Source of the DNA: JAKRSE01 sp943369295
GTDB taxonomy: Bacteria; Armatimonadota; Fimbriimonadia; Fimbriimonadales; Fimbriimonadaceae
DNA: 64,000 nt
Reading direction: 5' to 3'
NCBI GenBank assembly: GCA_943369295.1
Contig: CALRMU020000001.1
Span: 434,001 to 498,000 of the forward strand
Position 1 is the stretch's first letter. The number at the start of each line of letters is the position of its first letter. Positions 8,497 to 17,228 of this stretch are shown here, in pieces. The notes below the pieces were generated by a model. It saw only the letters and a program-made list of their open reading frames with translations. It ran no database searches and was not told where the DNA came from. Made by a program: the position numbers and the translations under genes.

Positions 8497-9816
8497 GTGG
8501 GCAAGCAGTTATCTTTTTCAGTCTGTTTTCTGGGTGTTTTAGCCTGCACAATGGTTGCCAGCCAGGCCAAGGCACCCTCGGGCCAGTGGGAGCACCTGCT
8601 TGAAGGAAGCCCAATACTGGCCGGGAGCAACGGAGCCTGGATTGTGCAGGAACCCAAACTGGTTTTGGCTGGGCCAGTGGAGGGTATGGCATTTGGACCG
8701 GGGCCGAATGAAGCGACCCTCATTACCCGGCAGAGAGTGGCCATCGCTCCTAAGGATCTGATCGAGCCTTATGAGGTTAAACCCTCTGATCGAGGCTACA
8801 GAGTCAACGTAGTCAATCTTGGCAGCAATGCAGTACGAAGCATCAAGCTCCCATCCAACGTACAGGGCGTCTACGGTCAGGCGTGGGTTTCTGGTGAGCG
8901 AATCCTATCGATCGGAGTACAGACCACAGAAGATTCCGGCGATCTTCTCGTTGATGTTGTGGGAGGAGGCATCTTTTCGACACTTGGGATGCCGGATCAA
9001 ATCAATGTCGCAAGCGAAGTGCCGACTCTGGCTCTACTCTCGGCCTTTGACTACAGAAACCAGTTCGCTGATACGACGGTCAAAATCATTGATTTCTCAT
9101 CCAACCCTCCGCGTTCCATTCAGGCTGCAATGCCAAAAGGAACCGGACGGCCAATCCGCTTGACAGCGAATCGGACGATTCTGTGCGAGACGCCTTCGAG
9201 GACGAGGGTTGAGGTGAGCTTGGCGGATGGTTCTGTAAAGCCCAGCGTGCCCAATGAAAAGGATGAGCTTGATCTCTCCCGGCAAGGTCGAGGCAGAGAT
9301 GTGCCGCGCACGGTCTGGGCTGACTATAAAGAGGAACCCTTTGAAGGGCTGTGGCTCGAAACTCTGCCAGGCCTTAGAAGCCAGTTCCGCCTATCCAAGG
9401 AGAAGAATGCCTTTGAAATGAATGAGGATGGCAGGAGGATCATGTACATCGCTCATGGAGCTGTTTTTCTTAGCGAACTGACTCCAGTTGACCTGGATGC
9501 TGCTGTCAAGGCCTTGAAGGCTCAAGCCAAGGCAAACGCCATCTCCTTTGCTAAACAAGCTGGCACTGCGATGCATATCTACGCGACAGATTACGATGAC
9601 CTGCTTCCCCTGTCGGGTGCATCCAGCCGTGAGTCTGTGATGCCTTACATAAAGTCAGCACGAATCTTGGATAGTGTTGTGTGGACAAATGTGATGGGCC
9701 AGAACATGGGCAAGATTCAGGATCCATCCAAGTACGAACTTGGCTATGTTCCTGGCCCTGGAGGCAGAGCAATCATCTATGCCGACGGACATGTTGGCTG
9801 GCGCGCCGACCCCTAG
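8497..9816 (+). CDS. Secreted protein of unknown function with pseudopilin-like C-terminal segment
   Basis: 439 residues from a GTG preceded by AAAGAGGG. Signal peptide at 1-25 (hydrophobic, ending ASQA). The middle is beta-rich and not recognised. From about residue 345 the sequence resembles the body of DUF1559/H-X9-DG pseudopilins: AKQAGTAMHIYATDYDD is parallel to AKQIATAHLIYMGDYDD in the prepilin at 18251, and the C-terminus carries IIYADGHVGW. There is no prepilin cleavage motif, so this is a soluble or exported protein with a pilin-type tail. Confidence 0.75.
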   Translation: MGKQLSFSVCFLGVLACTMVASQAKAPSGQWEHLLEGSPILAGSNGAWIVQEPKLVLAGPVEGMAFGPGPNEATLITRQRVAIAPKDLIEPYEVKPSDRGYRVNVVNLGSNAVRSIKLPSNVQGVYGQAWVSGERILSIGVQTTEDSGDLLVDVVGGGIFSTLGMPDQINVASEVPTLALLSAFDYRNQFADTTVKIIDFSSNPPRSIQAAMPKGTGRPIRLTANRTILCETPSRTRVEVSLADGSVKPSVPNEKDELDLSRQGRGRDVPRTVWADYKEEPFEGLWLETLPGLRSQFRLSKEKNAFEMNEDGRRIMYIAHGAVFLSELTPVDLDAAVKALKAQAKANAISFAKQAGTAMHIYATDYDDLLPLSGASSRESVMPYIKSARILDSVVWTNVMGQNMGKIQDPSKYELGYVPGPGGRAIIYADGHVGWRADP

Positions 9817-9844
9817 TCATCATCTACCCTTGCGAAAAAAGAAC

Positions 9845-9874
9845 AGAGCCCTGAGTCAGATGACTCGGGGCTCT
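9845..9874 (-). terminator. Terminator of hsp20
   Basis: AGAGCCCTGAGTC/GACTCGGGGCTCT is a 13-bp stem with an AGAT loop. On the minus strand it is followed by GTTCTTTTTTCGC, so it mainly terminates hsp20. It may also stop the convergent plus-strand gene. Confidence 0.8.
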
Positions 9875-9895
9875 GCTCTGCGGGGTCCCCTGAAG

Positions 9896-10360
9896 TTAAG
9901 CCTGAACTTCAGTCTCGATCGGAAGCTGCTGAGCCTGGCTTCCCACTCCGATCTGGATTGACCGAGGCTGCTCGGCACGGATGCGGGGGATCCTCACAAT
10001 GAGGAGTCCGTTGGTCAGGTCGGCAGAGATCTTTTCCAGATCCAGCCCTTCCGGAAGGCGGATTGACCTTGTCTGAGCGCTGGTTGAAACCTCGCGTCGG
10101 TAGATCCTGGCGTCGGCGAAATCCTGCTCATCAACAGCCTGAGTCTTGATTGTCAGGACCCTGTTTTCAAGGGCGATATCTACCTGCTCATTAGAGAGGC
10201 CAGGCAGGGGGGCGCGGAGGATAAGGGCGTTGTCCTTTTCCATGACGTCCAGTGGAAGGGACTGGCTGGTTTCCTTTGCAGGGGTCCCCATGATCTTCTC
10301 AACCATCTCGTTGATGCGGTCGAAATCGGCGAATGGATCGAAAGTGCGTCGAATCATCAT
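9896..10360 (-). CDS. Small heat shock protein, Hsp20/alpha-crystallin family
   Basis: ATP-independent holdase chaperone, 154 residues. The alpha-crystallin domain spans about 38-135, beginning LPLDVMEKDNALILRAPLPG and ending in GLLIVRIPRI, which carries the I-x-I type interaction element. The start is an ATG-ATG pair. The GAGG Shine-Dalgarno 8 nt upstream lies inside a small palindrome that could mask it (see the leader entry). Monocistronic, with its own terminator. Confidence 0.95.
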   Translation of the reverse strand: MMIRRTFDPFADFDRINEMVEKIMGTPAKETSQSLPLDVMEKDNALILRAPLPGLSNEQVDIALENRVLTIKTQAVDEQDFADARIYRREVSTSAQTRSIRLPEGLDLEKISADLTNGLLIVRIPRIRAEQPRSIQIGVGSQAQQLPIETEVQA

Positions 10361-10368
10361 TTTCTTGC

Positions 10369-10381
10369 CCTCACTGTGAGG
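10369..10381 (-). promoter_or_regulatory. Palindrome overlapping the hsp20 ribosome binding site
   Basis: CCTCACAGTGAGG in mRNA sense. CCUCA pairs with UGAGG around a 3-nt loop, and UGAGG contains the Shine-Dalgarno GAGG, 8 nt before the AUG. This is a candidate RNA thermometer, or alternatively a DNA operator. A second small dyad (GTGA-G-TCAC, at about 10400-10408) lies upstream. Confidence 0.5.
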
Positions 10382-10470
10382 TGATACTTGTATATTACGT
10401 GAGTCACTTAGGCTAAGGTTTCATAGTGAGTCCAAAGTCATGTCGTGCGCAGATGAAGGCTGAAAACGAA

Positions 10471-10498
10471 GAATCCCCCTCGATTCCGAGGGGGATTC
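10471..10498 (-). terminator. Terminator of the gene at 10530
   Basis: GAATCCCCCTCG-ATTC-CGAGGGGGATTC is a perfect 12-bp stem, followed on the minus strand by TTCGTTTTCA. It lies 32 nt beyond the stop at 10530. Confidence 0.8.
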
Positions 10499-10529
10499 TG
10501 AAAGACGGGCAGTCCGGAGCAGGTTTGGC

Positions 10530-10964
10530 TTATAGCCGAAGGTCGATGATTCCGCTGACTCCGACTCCTTCCACGGCGACAAGATCTTTGATCTTCGTGG
10601 GGTCAGATTCGGAGACGGGCACCATGCCGCGGAGCATGATTTCTCTGCCAAAGAGCTGGGCTTCCGGAGCGGCGACTGCTCGAACCTTGTCGACGTTGAC
10701 CTTAGCACCCTTAACTTGAGCGGCTCCAATGGCTCCGCGAGTGTTGAGGCCGATGGTGATAATCGGGACAACTTTGGTGTGGCTGGTGCTGGTGTCGGTG
10801 TGCTTCAGCAGTCTGTTCATGCCCTTGTTCATCTCAGGGCCGAACTGGCGGACTGCGGCTCCCACGCCAAGAATCTTGATGGCTTCTCTCAGCTGAGTAA
10901 AGCCGAAGGCTGCTAGGCCAACGCAGGCGACAACAGCAGCAACGCGAAGAATGCGGTTCCTCAT
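10530..10964 (-). CDS. Small exported protein of unknown function
   Basis: 144 residues with an N-terminal hydrophobic segment (MRNRILRVAAVVACVGLAAF) that is either a signal peptide or an anchor. The rest is a mixed alpha/beta domain with GLNTRGAIGAAQVKG and a C-terminal half built of short Val/Gly-rich strands. No recognised domain. It is monocistronic, flanked by terminators on both sides. Confidence 0.65.
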   Translation of the reverse strand: MRNRILRVAAVVACVGLAAFGFTQLREAIKILGVGAAVRQFGPEMNKGMNRLLKHTDTSTSHTKVVPIITIGLNTRGAIGAAQVKGAKVNVDKVRAVAAPEAQLFGREIMLRGMVPVSESDPTKIKDLVAVEGVGVSGIIDLRL

Positions 10965-11030
10965 GGTCTATAGAGTTTGACGCTTTAGCGGCGAGAAGGC
11001 TCCAAGAAAGTTGAGATCCTGATGCAAAAA

Positions 11031-11060
11031 AAGGCCCCCGGAGCATGCTCCGGGGGCCTT
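11031..11060 (-). terminator. Terminator of the SLH porin
   Basis: GGCCCCCGGAGCA/TGCTCCGGGGGCC is a perfect palindrome. On the minus strand it is followed by CTTTTTTTGC, a typical rho-independent terminator about 20 nt after the porin stop. Confidence 0.92.
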
Positions 11061-11081
11061 TAACTCGAAATCAAAGTTCGA

Positions 11082-12935
11082 TTAGAACTTGATGCCGAGC
11101 TGGGTGCCGATCAGACCGCCCTTGTAGCGGTTGAGTGGCAGGCCGACGGCGTTGTTGAAGCCGGTGCCCTTGAAGTCAACATCGCTGTAGATGTAGAGGA
11201 ACTTGATGAAGGCGTTGGCCGACATGTTCCACTTGACATCAGCGGTGTACCAGCGAGTGACGGGATCGTTCAATCCGGCCAGCTTGAAGGTGTGATCTTC
11301 GTACTTGAGTCCGAAGGTAGTGACGTCGCTCAGCTTGTAGCTGAGGCCAATGTGGTAGCCCACATAGTCGTCAGTGGTTCGGATCAAAGGAGCGTTGACG
11401 TTGGTGGTTCCTTCGGCAGTCTCGTATCCGGCCTTGAGGGTCAGATCGTTGCTGACGTTGAACCAGCCACCGAAGTTGAAGCCCTTGAATCCTGTTGGGT
11501 TCAAAGGAAGACCCCAGTTGCCCCAGTCTCCAGGAGCTCCGAAGTTCTCTTCAACGCGGCGATAGGCGCCGTTCAGACCCCATCGATCGGTCTTGTAGCC
11601 AAGGCCGATTTCGTAGGCTGCGTTGTCGTTGGTCACTCTGCCGGTCGTGTTGTTGGTGAGATCGGACTCGTAGTACGAGGCGTTCACATCAAAAGCACTC
11701 AGCTTGCCAGAAACTTCGGCACCGTAGGTGACGAGTCTGTTGGCAGGGCCGTTTGCAGTGGCGACAACGTTGGTGAAGTCATGGATCAGGTAGCCGGCGA
11801 GCAGATTGAAGCTGTCGGAGACCGGAAGCGAAAGGCTTGCACCAAGGGTGTTTTCAACGTTGGCGAGACCAGGATTGATCAGAGCGCCCTGGCTGATCGT
11901 GCGGATGGGGTTTCGTCCACCAAGCACGGTCAAGGAAGCCTTGCCGAAGTTGAAGTTGAGGATTCCACCATCCCAGTAGAACTTGCCGTCATCGTAGCGG
12001 CTGTGCTCCAGGTCAACGCTGGTGTCTGGCTTGGCGAACTGATACTTGCCAAGTCGGGCGCCAACGCGGCCCAGGGTAGCTCCGAAGTTCTGGCCAAGGA
12101 AGGCAGAATCGAAGGTCACCTGAAGGTTGTGGACGTAGATGTCGTTGACGTTGTCAGAGAAGGTTCCGACGCCACCGAGCTGGTTGTTGAACATGTTGCC
12201 AACAACGAAGGTGCCGGTCCACTTGGGACCCTCTTCGTTGGTGCCAGCCAAGGTCAGGCCAACTTCGTGGAGAACGTTCAGGTCTCGAGTAACGCCGACA
12301 GGCTGACCAGCGTAGGCGGTGCCGGGCTTGCCGATACCGACGACTGGGCCGTCCTGAGTGACGCCGAAGAGTCCGCTGCTGCTGTGACCAGCAAGAATGT
12401 TGAGGGTCACGTCACCGCTGATGAGAACGGAGGGCTTGGCAGCTTCGAGCTTCTTGAGTCGAGCGTCGAGATCGGCAACGTCCTTCTTAAGGGCGTCGAC
12501 GTCAACACCGAGGGAAGCGAGTTCCTTTTCGAACTCACCGACCAGCTTCTTGAGTTCGGCATGGCCGCCTTCAAGGGTGTCGACTCTCTTGGTCAGGGCT
12601 CCGAGCTGGTCGCGAAGACCGGCGATGCCAGAGTTGTCCTGTCCCTTGATCATTCCTTCAAGGGTCTTGACCTGATCTTCCAAACCAGAGATTCGGCCGG
12701 CCAGCAGCTGGTGAAGCTGGTTGATAGCAACGGCGAATTCGTAGCGTGAGAGGGGTCGATTGCCTCGGTAGAGACCGTCGGGGTAGCCGAAGAGGACCTT
12801 GTCCTTCAGGTTCTTAAGGGCTTCGTAGGCCCAATGGTTGTCCGGAACGTCCGGGAACTGATCCTGAGCCATAGCAGGAGCCACCAGTGAGGTAGCAAGA
12901 ACTGCGCCCAGGGCGAGTTTAAGCATGTTCTGCAT
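11082..12935 (-). CDS. Outer-membrane porin with S-layer-homology domain
   Basis: 617 residues from the ATG at 12935, which has GAGG 8 nt upstream; a longer frame beginning with TTG at 12971 lacks this. The signal peptide ends at APAMA. One SLH domain follows (FPDVPDNHWAYEALKNL to RYEFAVAINQL), then a long coiled coil (about residues 70-170) and a C-terminal beta-barrel of alternating aromatic strands. The chain ends in hydrophobic LGIKF, as in barrel proteins. Homologues (OmpM/Slp type) form pores and tether the outer membrane to peptidoglycan polymers. This supports a diderm organism. Monocistronic and probably abundant. Confidence 0.92.
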   Translation of the reverse strand: MQNMLKLALGAVLATSLVAPAMAQDQFPDVPDNHWAYEALKNLKDKVLFGYPDGLYRGNRPLSRYEFAVAINQLHQLLAGRISGLEDQVKTLEGMIKGQDNSGIAGLRDQLGALTKRVDTLEGGHAELKKLVGEFEKELASLGVDVDALKKDVADLDARLKKLEAAKPSVLISGDVTLNILAGHSSSGLFGVTQDGPVVGIGKPGTAYAGQPVGVTRDLNVLHEVGLTLAGTNEEGPKWTGTFVVGNMFNNQLGGVGTFSDNVNDIYVHNLQVTFDSAFLGQNFGATLGRVGARLGKYQFAKPDTSVDLEHSRYDDGKFYWDGGILNFNFGKASLTVLGGRNPIRTISQGALINPGLANVENTLGASLSLPVSDSFNLLAGYLIHDFTNVVATANGPANRLVTYGAEVSGKLSAFDVNASYYESDLTNNTTGRVTNDNAAYEIGLGYKTDRWGLNGAYRRVEENFGAPGDWGNWGLPLNPTGFKGFNFGGWFNVSNDLTLKAGYETAEGTTNVNAPLIRTTDDYVGYHIGLSYKLSDVTTFGLKYEDHTFKLAGLNDPVTRWYTADVKWNMSANAFIKFLYIYSDVDFKGTGFNNAVGLPLNRYKGGLIGTQLGIKF

Positions 12936-13215
12936 GAGTTTCCTCAGAACCAAAACACTCATCTTCTGCAAAAATTAAAGGCAAATGCTTCGAGGAAATC
13001 GGCAGCTGTTCCACAGTTACCTGCACAATTCACTGTCGCAACACTCGACTCTAGCCCTGCAGAGTTCAGAATGATCTGGGATCGGGCAGACCCGACCATC
13101 GTTATTATGGCTCAATCTGCCTCCCCCAAAAGGAAGACTCCCTGTATTTTTATCACTCAATCACAGACCTTTGTCCCTGCTGAACTCATTTTAAAGTCCC
13201 GATAACTTTAACAGG

Positions 13216-15144
13216 ATGAGTCGAAGGGAATTTGCTGTCCGAGCCGCGGTGATTGCTGGCTTGGCTGGTGTATGGGCGGCTTTTGGCGAGGGGCACTGGC
13301 TTTGGACGAGCCTGGCCTTGGCTGTCATAACCGCAGCAATCCCTTTGCAGAGTCGAATTGAACGCAAGGGCGGCAGAGGACCGATGCTGGCCGGCAGCTT
13401 TGCCCTGCTTGATTCCTGCATGACAGGAGTTGTGTTAGGAACCATGGGAATTCTTCAGCCAGGAGCCTTTCTGCTGATCCTCAGTCCCTTGTGGGCAGTA
13501 ACTCGGTACGGGGCGCCTTCAACACTTTTGATTCCAGGTGTCGTCGGGGTTCTGGCAGGATCCTCCAGCCTTTTCACCTCTCAAGGCTTTGATCAGAGCT
13601 TTTATCAGCCCGCGGTGGCTTTTGCCATGATTCTTTTGGCAGCCTCTGGTGGCCTTGTTCCTAAGCGGCGAATCATTCCCCTTGCGAACCAAGTTGATCC
13701 CGGAACTCTTGTCGAACAAGAGGATGACATTCTTATTCTTCGGGAAGCCTATCGATCCCTTCGTGACCACTACTATAAGAAAGAGAGATCAGCAAGAGTG
13801 GGCACGATCGCAAAAAAGATGCTTGAAGCCGCTTTTTCAGATCAGGCTTGGTCCGAAATCGCCAAAAGTCTTCAAGAGGAGTTGGGATTAAAGGGTTTTC
13901 GCATTTACGCCACTGGCCATTCCGGTTCTCGTCTGGTCTGGCGTGCAGGCAGCGGCCCCATGCCAGATTCACCATCAGGGGGGCGGTCGGTTTCAACCGC
14001 GGGTGGTTCCAGTGCCCTTCAAGAACGAGTGGACACATTGCTGAACGCGATTAAGCAGGATGAGCCAGAGGTCATCACGGTCACCCAAGTCATTCGAGAT
14101 CAAGGGCGAGTCTGCGGGCTTATTGTCATGGATGCAGATTCAGAAGCTAAGCTGAAAGAAGCAGAAGATCGGCTTCAGCCTGCATTAAGCCTGATTGGCA
14201 GAACGATCAGCCATATTGCAAAGCGGACCGACGAAACCCGTCGTGTCAAGGAATCAGAGATTCTTTACTCAGTCGTCAGCCTTGCCAAGGGGGCAGCGAG
14301 TCAGGAGGTTCTGGCCGAGAGGATTCTGCGTGAACTGACTGAAGTCATCCCCGCTGATCGAATGTGTATTGTCCGGCTGAAAGCGGGCAAGGCGATCACC
14401 CTGGCACAAGAAGGGTCTGGTCCAGAACCCATCAACCTTTACTCTTTTGCCTATGGTTCTGGCTGGCAGGGCTGGCTGAAGACCTCGGGTCCAGAACTGC
14501 ACCTGCTCGATCCGCTGGAGGATACGAGAGTCGATTCTGAAGCAGCCTTCAAATCACGAATCCGCAGCGTCTGCCACCTTCCTCTATTCGCAGACGATGA
14601 GATCATCGGCTGGATTTCAGCCTCCTCGGCTCGGTCTGGCGCCTTAGATGAATCTCACCTTACAACTCTCCGCATCGTGGCTTCAGAAGCAGGGCCCGCC
14701 TTGTCAGCAGCTGCGACCGCCAAGGGACTTGTTGGAACGGGGTTGGCTTCACCCAAGGAATTTGTCAAGGCCCTGCAGACCCTGACCGATGGCGTTGTTG
14801 TCGCGGTCGAGGTTCCTGCTCTCGAAGATTTGAGGCACCGGTTTGGCTCCGCTCCTCTATCTCAGGCGCTCAATAGGGCGAGCAGAATGCTCTGCTCAAA
14901 GGCGCCTCCCGGGAGTTTGGTCTGCCGCCGCGCTGAAGGAGACTTTCTGGTTCTAATTCGTGGAACTGCAACCTCTTCTGCCCAAAGCTGGGCGAATGAA
15001 GTGACAGCGTCGGCAGCCCTGATTACTCTCAGTTCACCCGACGGATCGCAAAGATTAAGTTTGGCATTGAGGGCCAAGGTTGTAGAATCTGCAGCAGAGG
15101 AGGCCATTCCTCCCAGGGCCAAGAAAATGAAGGTGCCTGCATGA
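13216..15144 (+). CDS. Membrane sensor with two GAF domains and degenerate GGDEF-like end
   Basis: 642 residues. Several hydrophobic segments span about 8-150. A coiled coil (160-200) leads to a GAF-like domain (about 195-338), then a second (about 355-500). The C-terminal 515-620 resembles the first half of a diguanylate cyclase: VVVAVEVPALEDLRHRFG sits where DIDxFKxxND-YG is expected, and RRAEGDFLVLI (AEGDF, 573-577) replaces RxGGDEF. The catalytic motif is lost and the domain is shortened, so it more likely acts as a receptor or partner than as a c-di-GMP synthase. The stop overlaps the next start (ATGA). Confidence 0.8.
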   Translation: MSRREFAVRAAVIAGLAGVWAAFGEGHWLWTSLALAVITAAIPLQSRIERKGGRGPMLAGSFALLDSCMTGVVLGTMGILQPGAFLLILSPLWAVTRYGAPSTLLIPGVVGVLAGSSSLFTSQGFDQSFYQPAVAFAMILLAASGGLVPKRRIIPLANQVDPGTLVEQEDDILILREAYRSLRDHYYKKERSARVGTIAKKMLEAAFSDQAWSEIAKSLQEELGLKGFRIYATGHSGSRLVWRAGSGPMPDSPSGGRSVSTAGGSSALQERVDTLLNAIKQDEPEVITVTQVIRDQGRVCGLIVMDADSEAKLKEAEDRLQPALSLIGRTISHIAKRTDETRRVKESEILYSVVSLAKGAASQEVLAERILRELTEVIPADRMCIVRLKAGKAITLAQEGSGPEPINLYSFAYGSGWQGWLKTSGPELHLLDPLEDTRVDSEAAFKSRIRSVCHLPLFADDEIIGWISASSARSGALDESHLTTLRIVASEAGPALSAAATAKGLVGTGLASPKEFVKALQTLTDGVVVAVEVPALEDLRHRFGSAPLSQALNRASRMLCSKAPPGSLVCRRAEGDFLVLIRGTATSSAQSWANEVTASAALITLSSPDGSQRLSLALRAKVVESAAEEAIPPRAKKMKVPA

Positions 15145-15518
15145 AATCTGCAAAACGCGAAGACAACAGAATGCAGGAAATCTGCTTGGAGTGTCGAAGG
15201 ATTCTGCAGGTTCAGCCCAACAGCCGTCCGACCTTGAAAAGGCTTGCCTATGCCCTCTGGCTGATGCAGGATTACCCCGAAGTCGAAGTGGTGGCCACAA
15301 GGATTCTTGAGCTTGACCCGGTTGATGTCGACTGGCTTTACTCCAGGGCCATGGCCAGGCTTGGCATGGGCAAGACCGACGAAGCAGAGAACGACTTGAT
15401 CTGCGCGAGGGGAATCACCCAAGAGCCAAGGATTCTGGCAGTGATTGCCGAAGCCTTACAGTCGATCAGTGATCTGCGAACCCGTCAGGAAGACGGCGAA
15501 CCTGGACCCATCATCTGA
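15141..15518 (+). CDS. Small TPR-like protein
   Basis: 125 residues, helical throughout. Two to three tetratricopeptide-like hairpins: NSRPTLKRLAYALWLMQDY, then PVDVDWLYSRAMARLGMGKT with DEAENDLICARG. It is translationally coupled to the GAF sensor by an ATGA overlap and is probably its partner. Its last 34 nt overlap the convergent HAD gene. Confidence 0.75.
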   Translation: MKSAKREDNRMQEICLECRRILQVQPNSRPTLKRLAYALWLMQDYPEVEVVATRILELDPVDVDWLYSRAMARLGMGKTDEAENDLICARGITQEPRILAVIAEALQSISDLRTRQEDGEPGPII

Positions 15519-16159
15519 ACCAAGTTTGGCAGCCTGAATTCGGCAAGTGATGGCACGACTCTGTCTGCCATCGAAAAATCGAAGGTGACAGTGACGGGGC
15601 AGGGGACAGCGATGCCCCACATTCCTGCTGCTTTTGCCGCCTTGATGCCATTGGTTGAATCTTCAAAAGCCACAGATCCGGCAGGGTCTGCACCAAGCTG
15701 TCGACAAGCCTCCAAGTAGAGGTCAGGATTCGGCTTTGCCCTCAATGTTTCAGTCCGCGTGACGATGACTGGGAAGACTCCTACGAGGCCTGCCGTTTTC
15801 AGGAAACGATTCACCCACTCAGCTACCGATGAACTGGCAATCCCATATGGAATGCCTTCTCGTTGAAGGTCGGCGACCCAATCAAGAATTCCTGGCATGG
15901 GTCCAAGGCTGTCAGTTCTCGCCTTCAGCCGATTCTTATGGTCTGTCTTTACAGCCTCTTTGTCGTAAGGGCCGATGAGACTCTCAAGAACTTCGGTCGC
16001 GGTCCAAGTTCCGGGCGCCGCACCAACCGATTTCCCCCATTCAAGGACTGTGAGATGCTGTCCGTGTTCGGCAAAGATCTCGGCCCAAATGGTGTATTCG
16101 GGAGTCTCAGTATCCACAACCAAGCCATCGAAATCAAAAACGACTGCCTGGGGCTTCAT
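15485..16159 (-). CDS. HAD hydrolase, beta-phosphoglucomutase-like
   Basis: 224 residues from the ATG at 16159, which shares an A with the tdk stop (TAATG). Nucleophile motif VFDFDGLVVDTE (D9, D11), helical cap, motif II at ASSSVAEW, the conserved Lys in KPNPDLY, and the acid motif VAFEDSTNGIKAAKAAGM. It is a phosphatase or phosphomutase for small sugar or nucleotide phosphates; the substrate cannot be assigned. It is the last gene of a FmdB-tdk-HAD operon, and the 3' end overlaps the convergent TPR gene by 34 nt. Confidence 0.9.
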   Translation of the reverse strand: MKPQAVVFDFDGLVVDTETPEYTIWAEIFAEHGQHLTVLEWGKSVGAAPGTWTATEVLESLIGPYDKEAVKTDHKNRLKARTDSLGPMPGILDWVADLQREGIPYGIASSSVAEWVNRFLKTAGLVGVFPVIVTRTETLRAKPNPDLYLEACRQLGADPAGSVAFEDSTNGIKAAKAAGMWGIAVPCPVTVTFDFSMADRVVPSLAEFRLPNLVQMMGPGSPSS

Positions 16160-16746
16160 TATCTGCCTCTCCGTTTGGTTTTCTTGATCTGGAAGCAGGC
16201 TCGGCACCTTGCTTCGTAGCTTTCAACAGCGCCGATCAGGATGATAGGGTCATCGATATGAGCGGGGCCGCCATTGATTTGGCGATAGGTATGGCTCGCT
16301 GGCCGACCGCACTTCATGCAGATGGCTCGAAGCTTGACGACTTCGTCAGCCGCGCACATGAGGCCGGGCATGGGTCCGAAGGGTCTCCGTCCGAAATCTT
16401 GATCAAGGCCGGCACAGATCACTTCAACCCCTTTATCAGCAAGATTCACGCAGAGCTCGATAACCCTCTCGTCAAAGAACTGAACTTCCTCAATGCAGAC
16501 AACTTCAGCATCTTTGGGGATGGATGTCGCAAGTTCATCAACTCCGGCTACGGCGACAGCTTCGTGCCTGACCCCCATGTGGGTCACAACCATGCTTTCG
16601 TCATAGCGGCTGTCGATTTTGGGCTTAAAGACGCTGACTCGCCTCTTGGCATAAAGGGCTCTTCTAGCTCTTCTGATGAGTTCTTCTGACTTGCCCGCGT
16701 ACATGCTTCCGCAGATCAAAACCAGGCTGCCACCAGCTCGACTCAA
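16159..16746 (-). CDS. tdk: Thymidine kinase
   Basis: Type II thymidine kinase for pyrimidine salvage (thymidine to dTMP with ATP), 195 residues. P-loop GSMYAGKS at 13-20, catalytic Glu in CIEEVQFF (86-87), and the structural zinc site C143/C146 with C181/C184 (CRAC). The start is a TTG inside the stop of the upstream gene (TTGA overlap), so it is translationally coupled. Confidence 0.97.
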   Translation of the reverse strand: MSRAGGSLVLICGSMYAGKSEELIRRARRALYAKRRVSVFKPKIDSRYDESMVVTHMGVRHEAVAVAGVDELATSIPKDAEVVCIEEVQFFDERVIELCVNLADKGVEVICAGLDQDFGRRPFGPMPGLMCAADEVVKLRAICMKCGRPASHTYRQINGGPAHIDDPIILIGAVESYEARCRACFQIKKTKRRGR

Positions 16747-17066
16747 TCTGGCTCTCCTTTGCCTTCCAGGTCCATTTCAAGCATTTCTTCCAATTCGTCG
16801 CTCGCCTCTTCGTCTCCGGCTCGGCCCATTTCTTTCACCAGGCTCCTCATTTCAGCCGACGTTTCTGGCTCTCCCCTTTCTAGTCTGTCAGAAATCTCGG
16901 CAAACCTGTCGTCCTCGCTCCTCATGCGTCTAAATCGACTGACTCTACGATTGATTTCCAAACTGCCACACCCTGGGCAGGCCTCTTCATCTGGTTTTGA
17001 GACCATGCCGATCAGCAGACTGAACTTTTGGCCACAGGCCAGGCAGTCGTATTCATAGACGGGCAC
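16743..17066 (-). CDS. FmdB-family zinc-ribbon protein
   Basis: 107 residues. The N-terminal zinc ribbon MPVYEYDCLACGQKF...CPGCGS has two CxxC knuckles (PF09723 type), followed by an acidic, charged helical tail. FmdB proteins are described as putative regulators, but the role is not established. First gene of a tightly overlapping operon with tdk and the HAD hydrolase. Confidence 0.88.
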   Translation of the reverse strand: MPVYEYDCLACGQKFSLLIGMVSKPDEEACPGCGSLEINRRVSRFRRMRSEDDRFAEISDRLERGEPETSAEMRSLVKEMGRAGDEEASDELEEMLEMDLEGKGEPD

Positions 17067-17167
17067 TTTTCAAGCATACCGAGCTGAGCAAAAGGCGCGG
17101 GTCGTAGAAAGAAAAGAGGACTTTTTAAGAAAGATTGATTCTTTTGGAAAAGAGTGTGGTAAGTTAA

Positions 17168-17204
17168 GCGAAACGTTTCGCGAATGGTTTCGCGAAACGT
17201 TTCG
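17168..17204 (+). promoter_or_regulatory. Twin LacI-type operators
   Basis: Two palindromes: GCGAAACGTTTCGC (17168-17181) and CGAAACGTTTCG (17193-17204), centres 24 bp apart, with a third out-of-phase palindrome GTTTCGCGAAAC (17187-17198) between them. They end 10 nt before the GGAGG of the LacI gene. This is the form expected for autoregulation, with dimers on nearly the same DNA face. Confidence 0.85.
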
Positions 17205-17228
17205 AAGAGCCAACGGAGGTTCGAAGGC

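Noticed and set aside
11292..12749. Long plus-strand frame (485 codons) opposite the SLH porin
   Set aside because: It is antisense to a well-supported porin; the composition (Val/Glu/Ser-rich) is what the reverse strand of this codon usage gives. No SD, no family.
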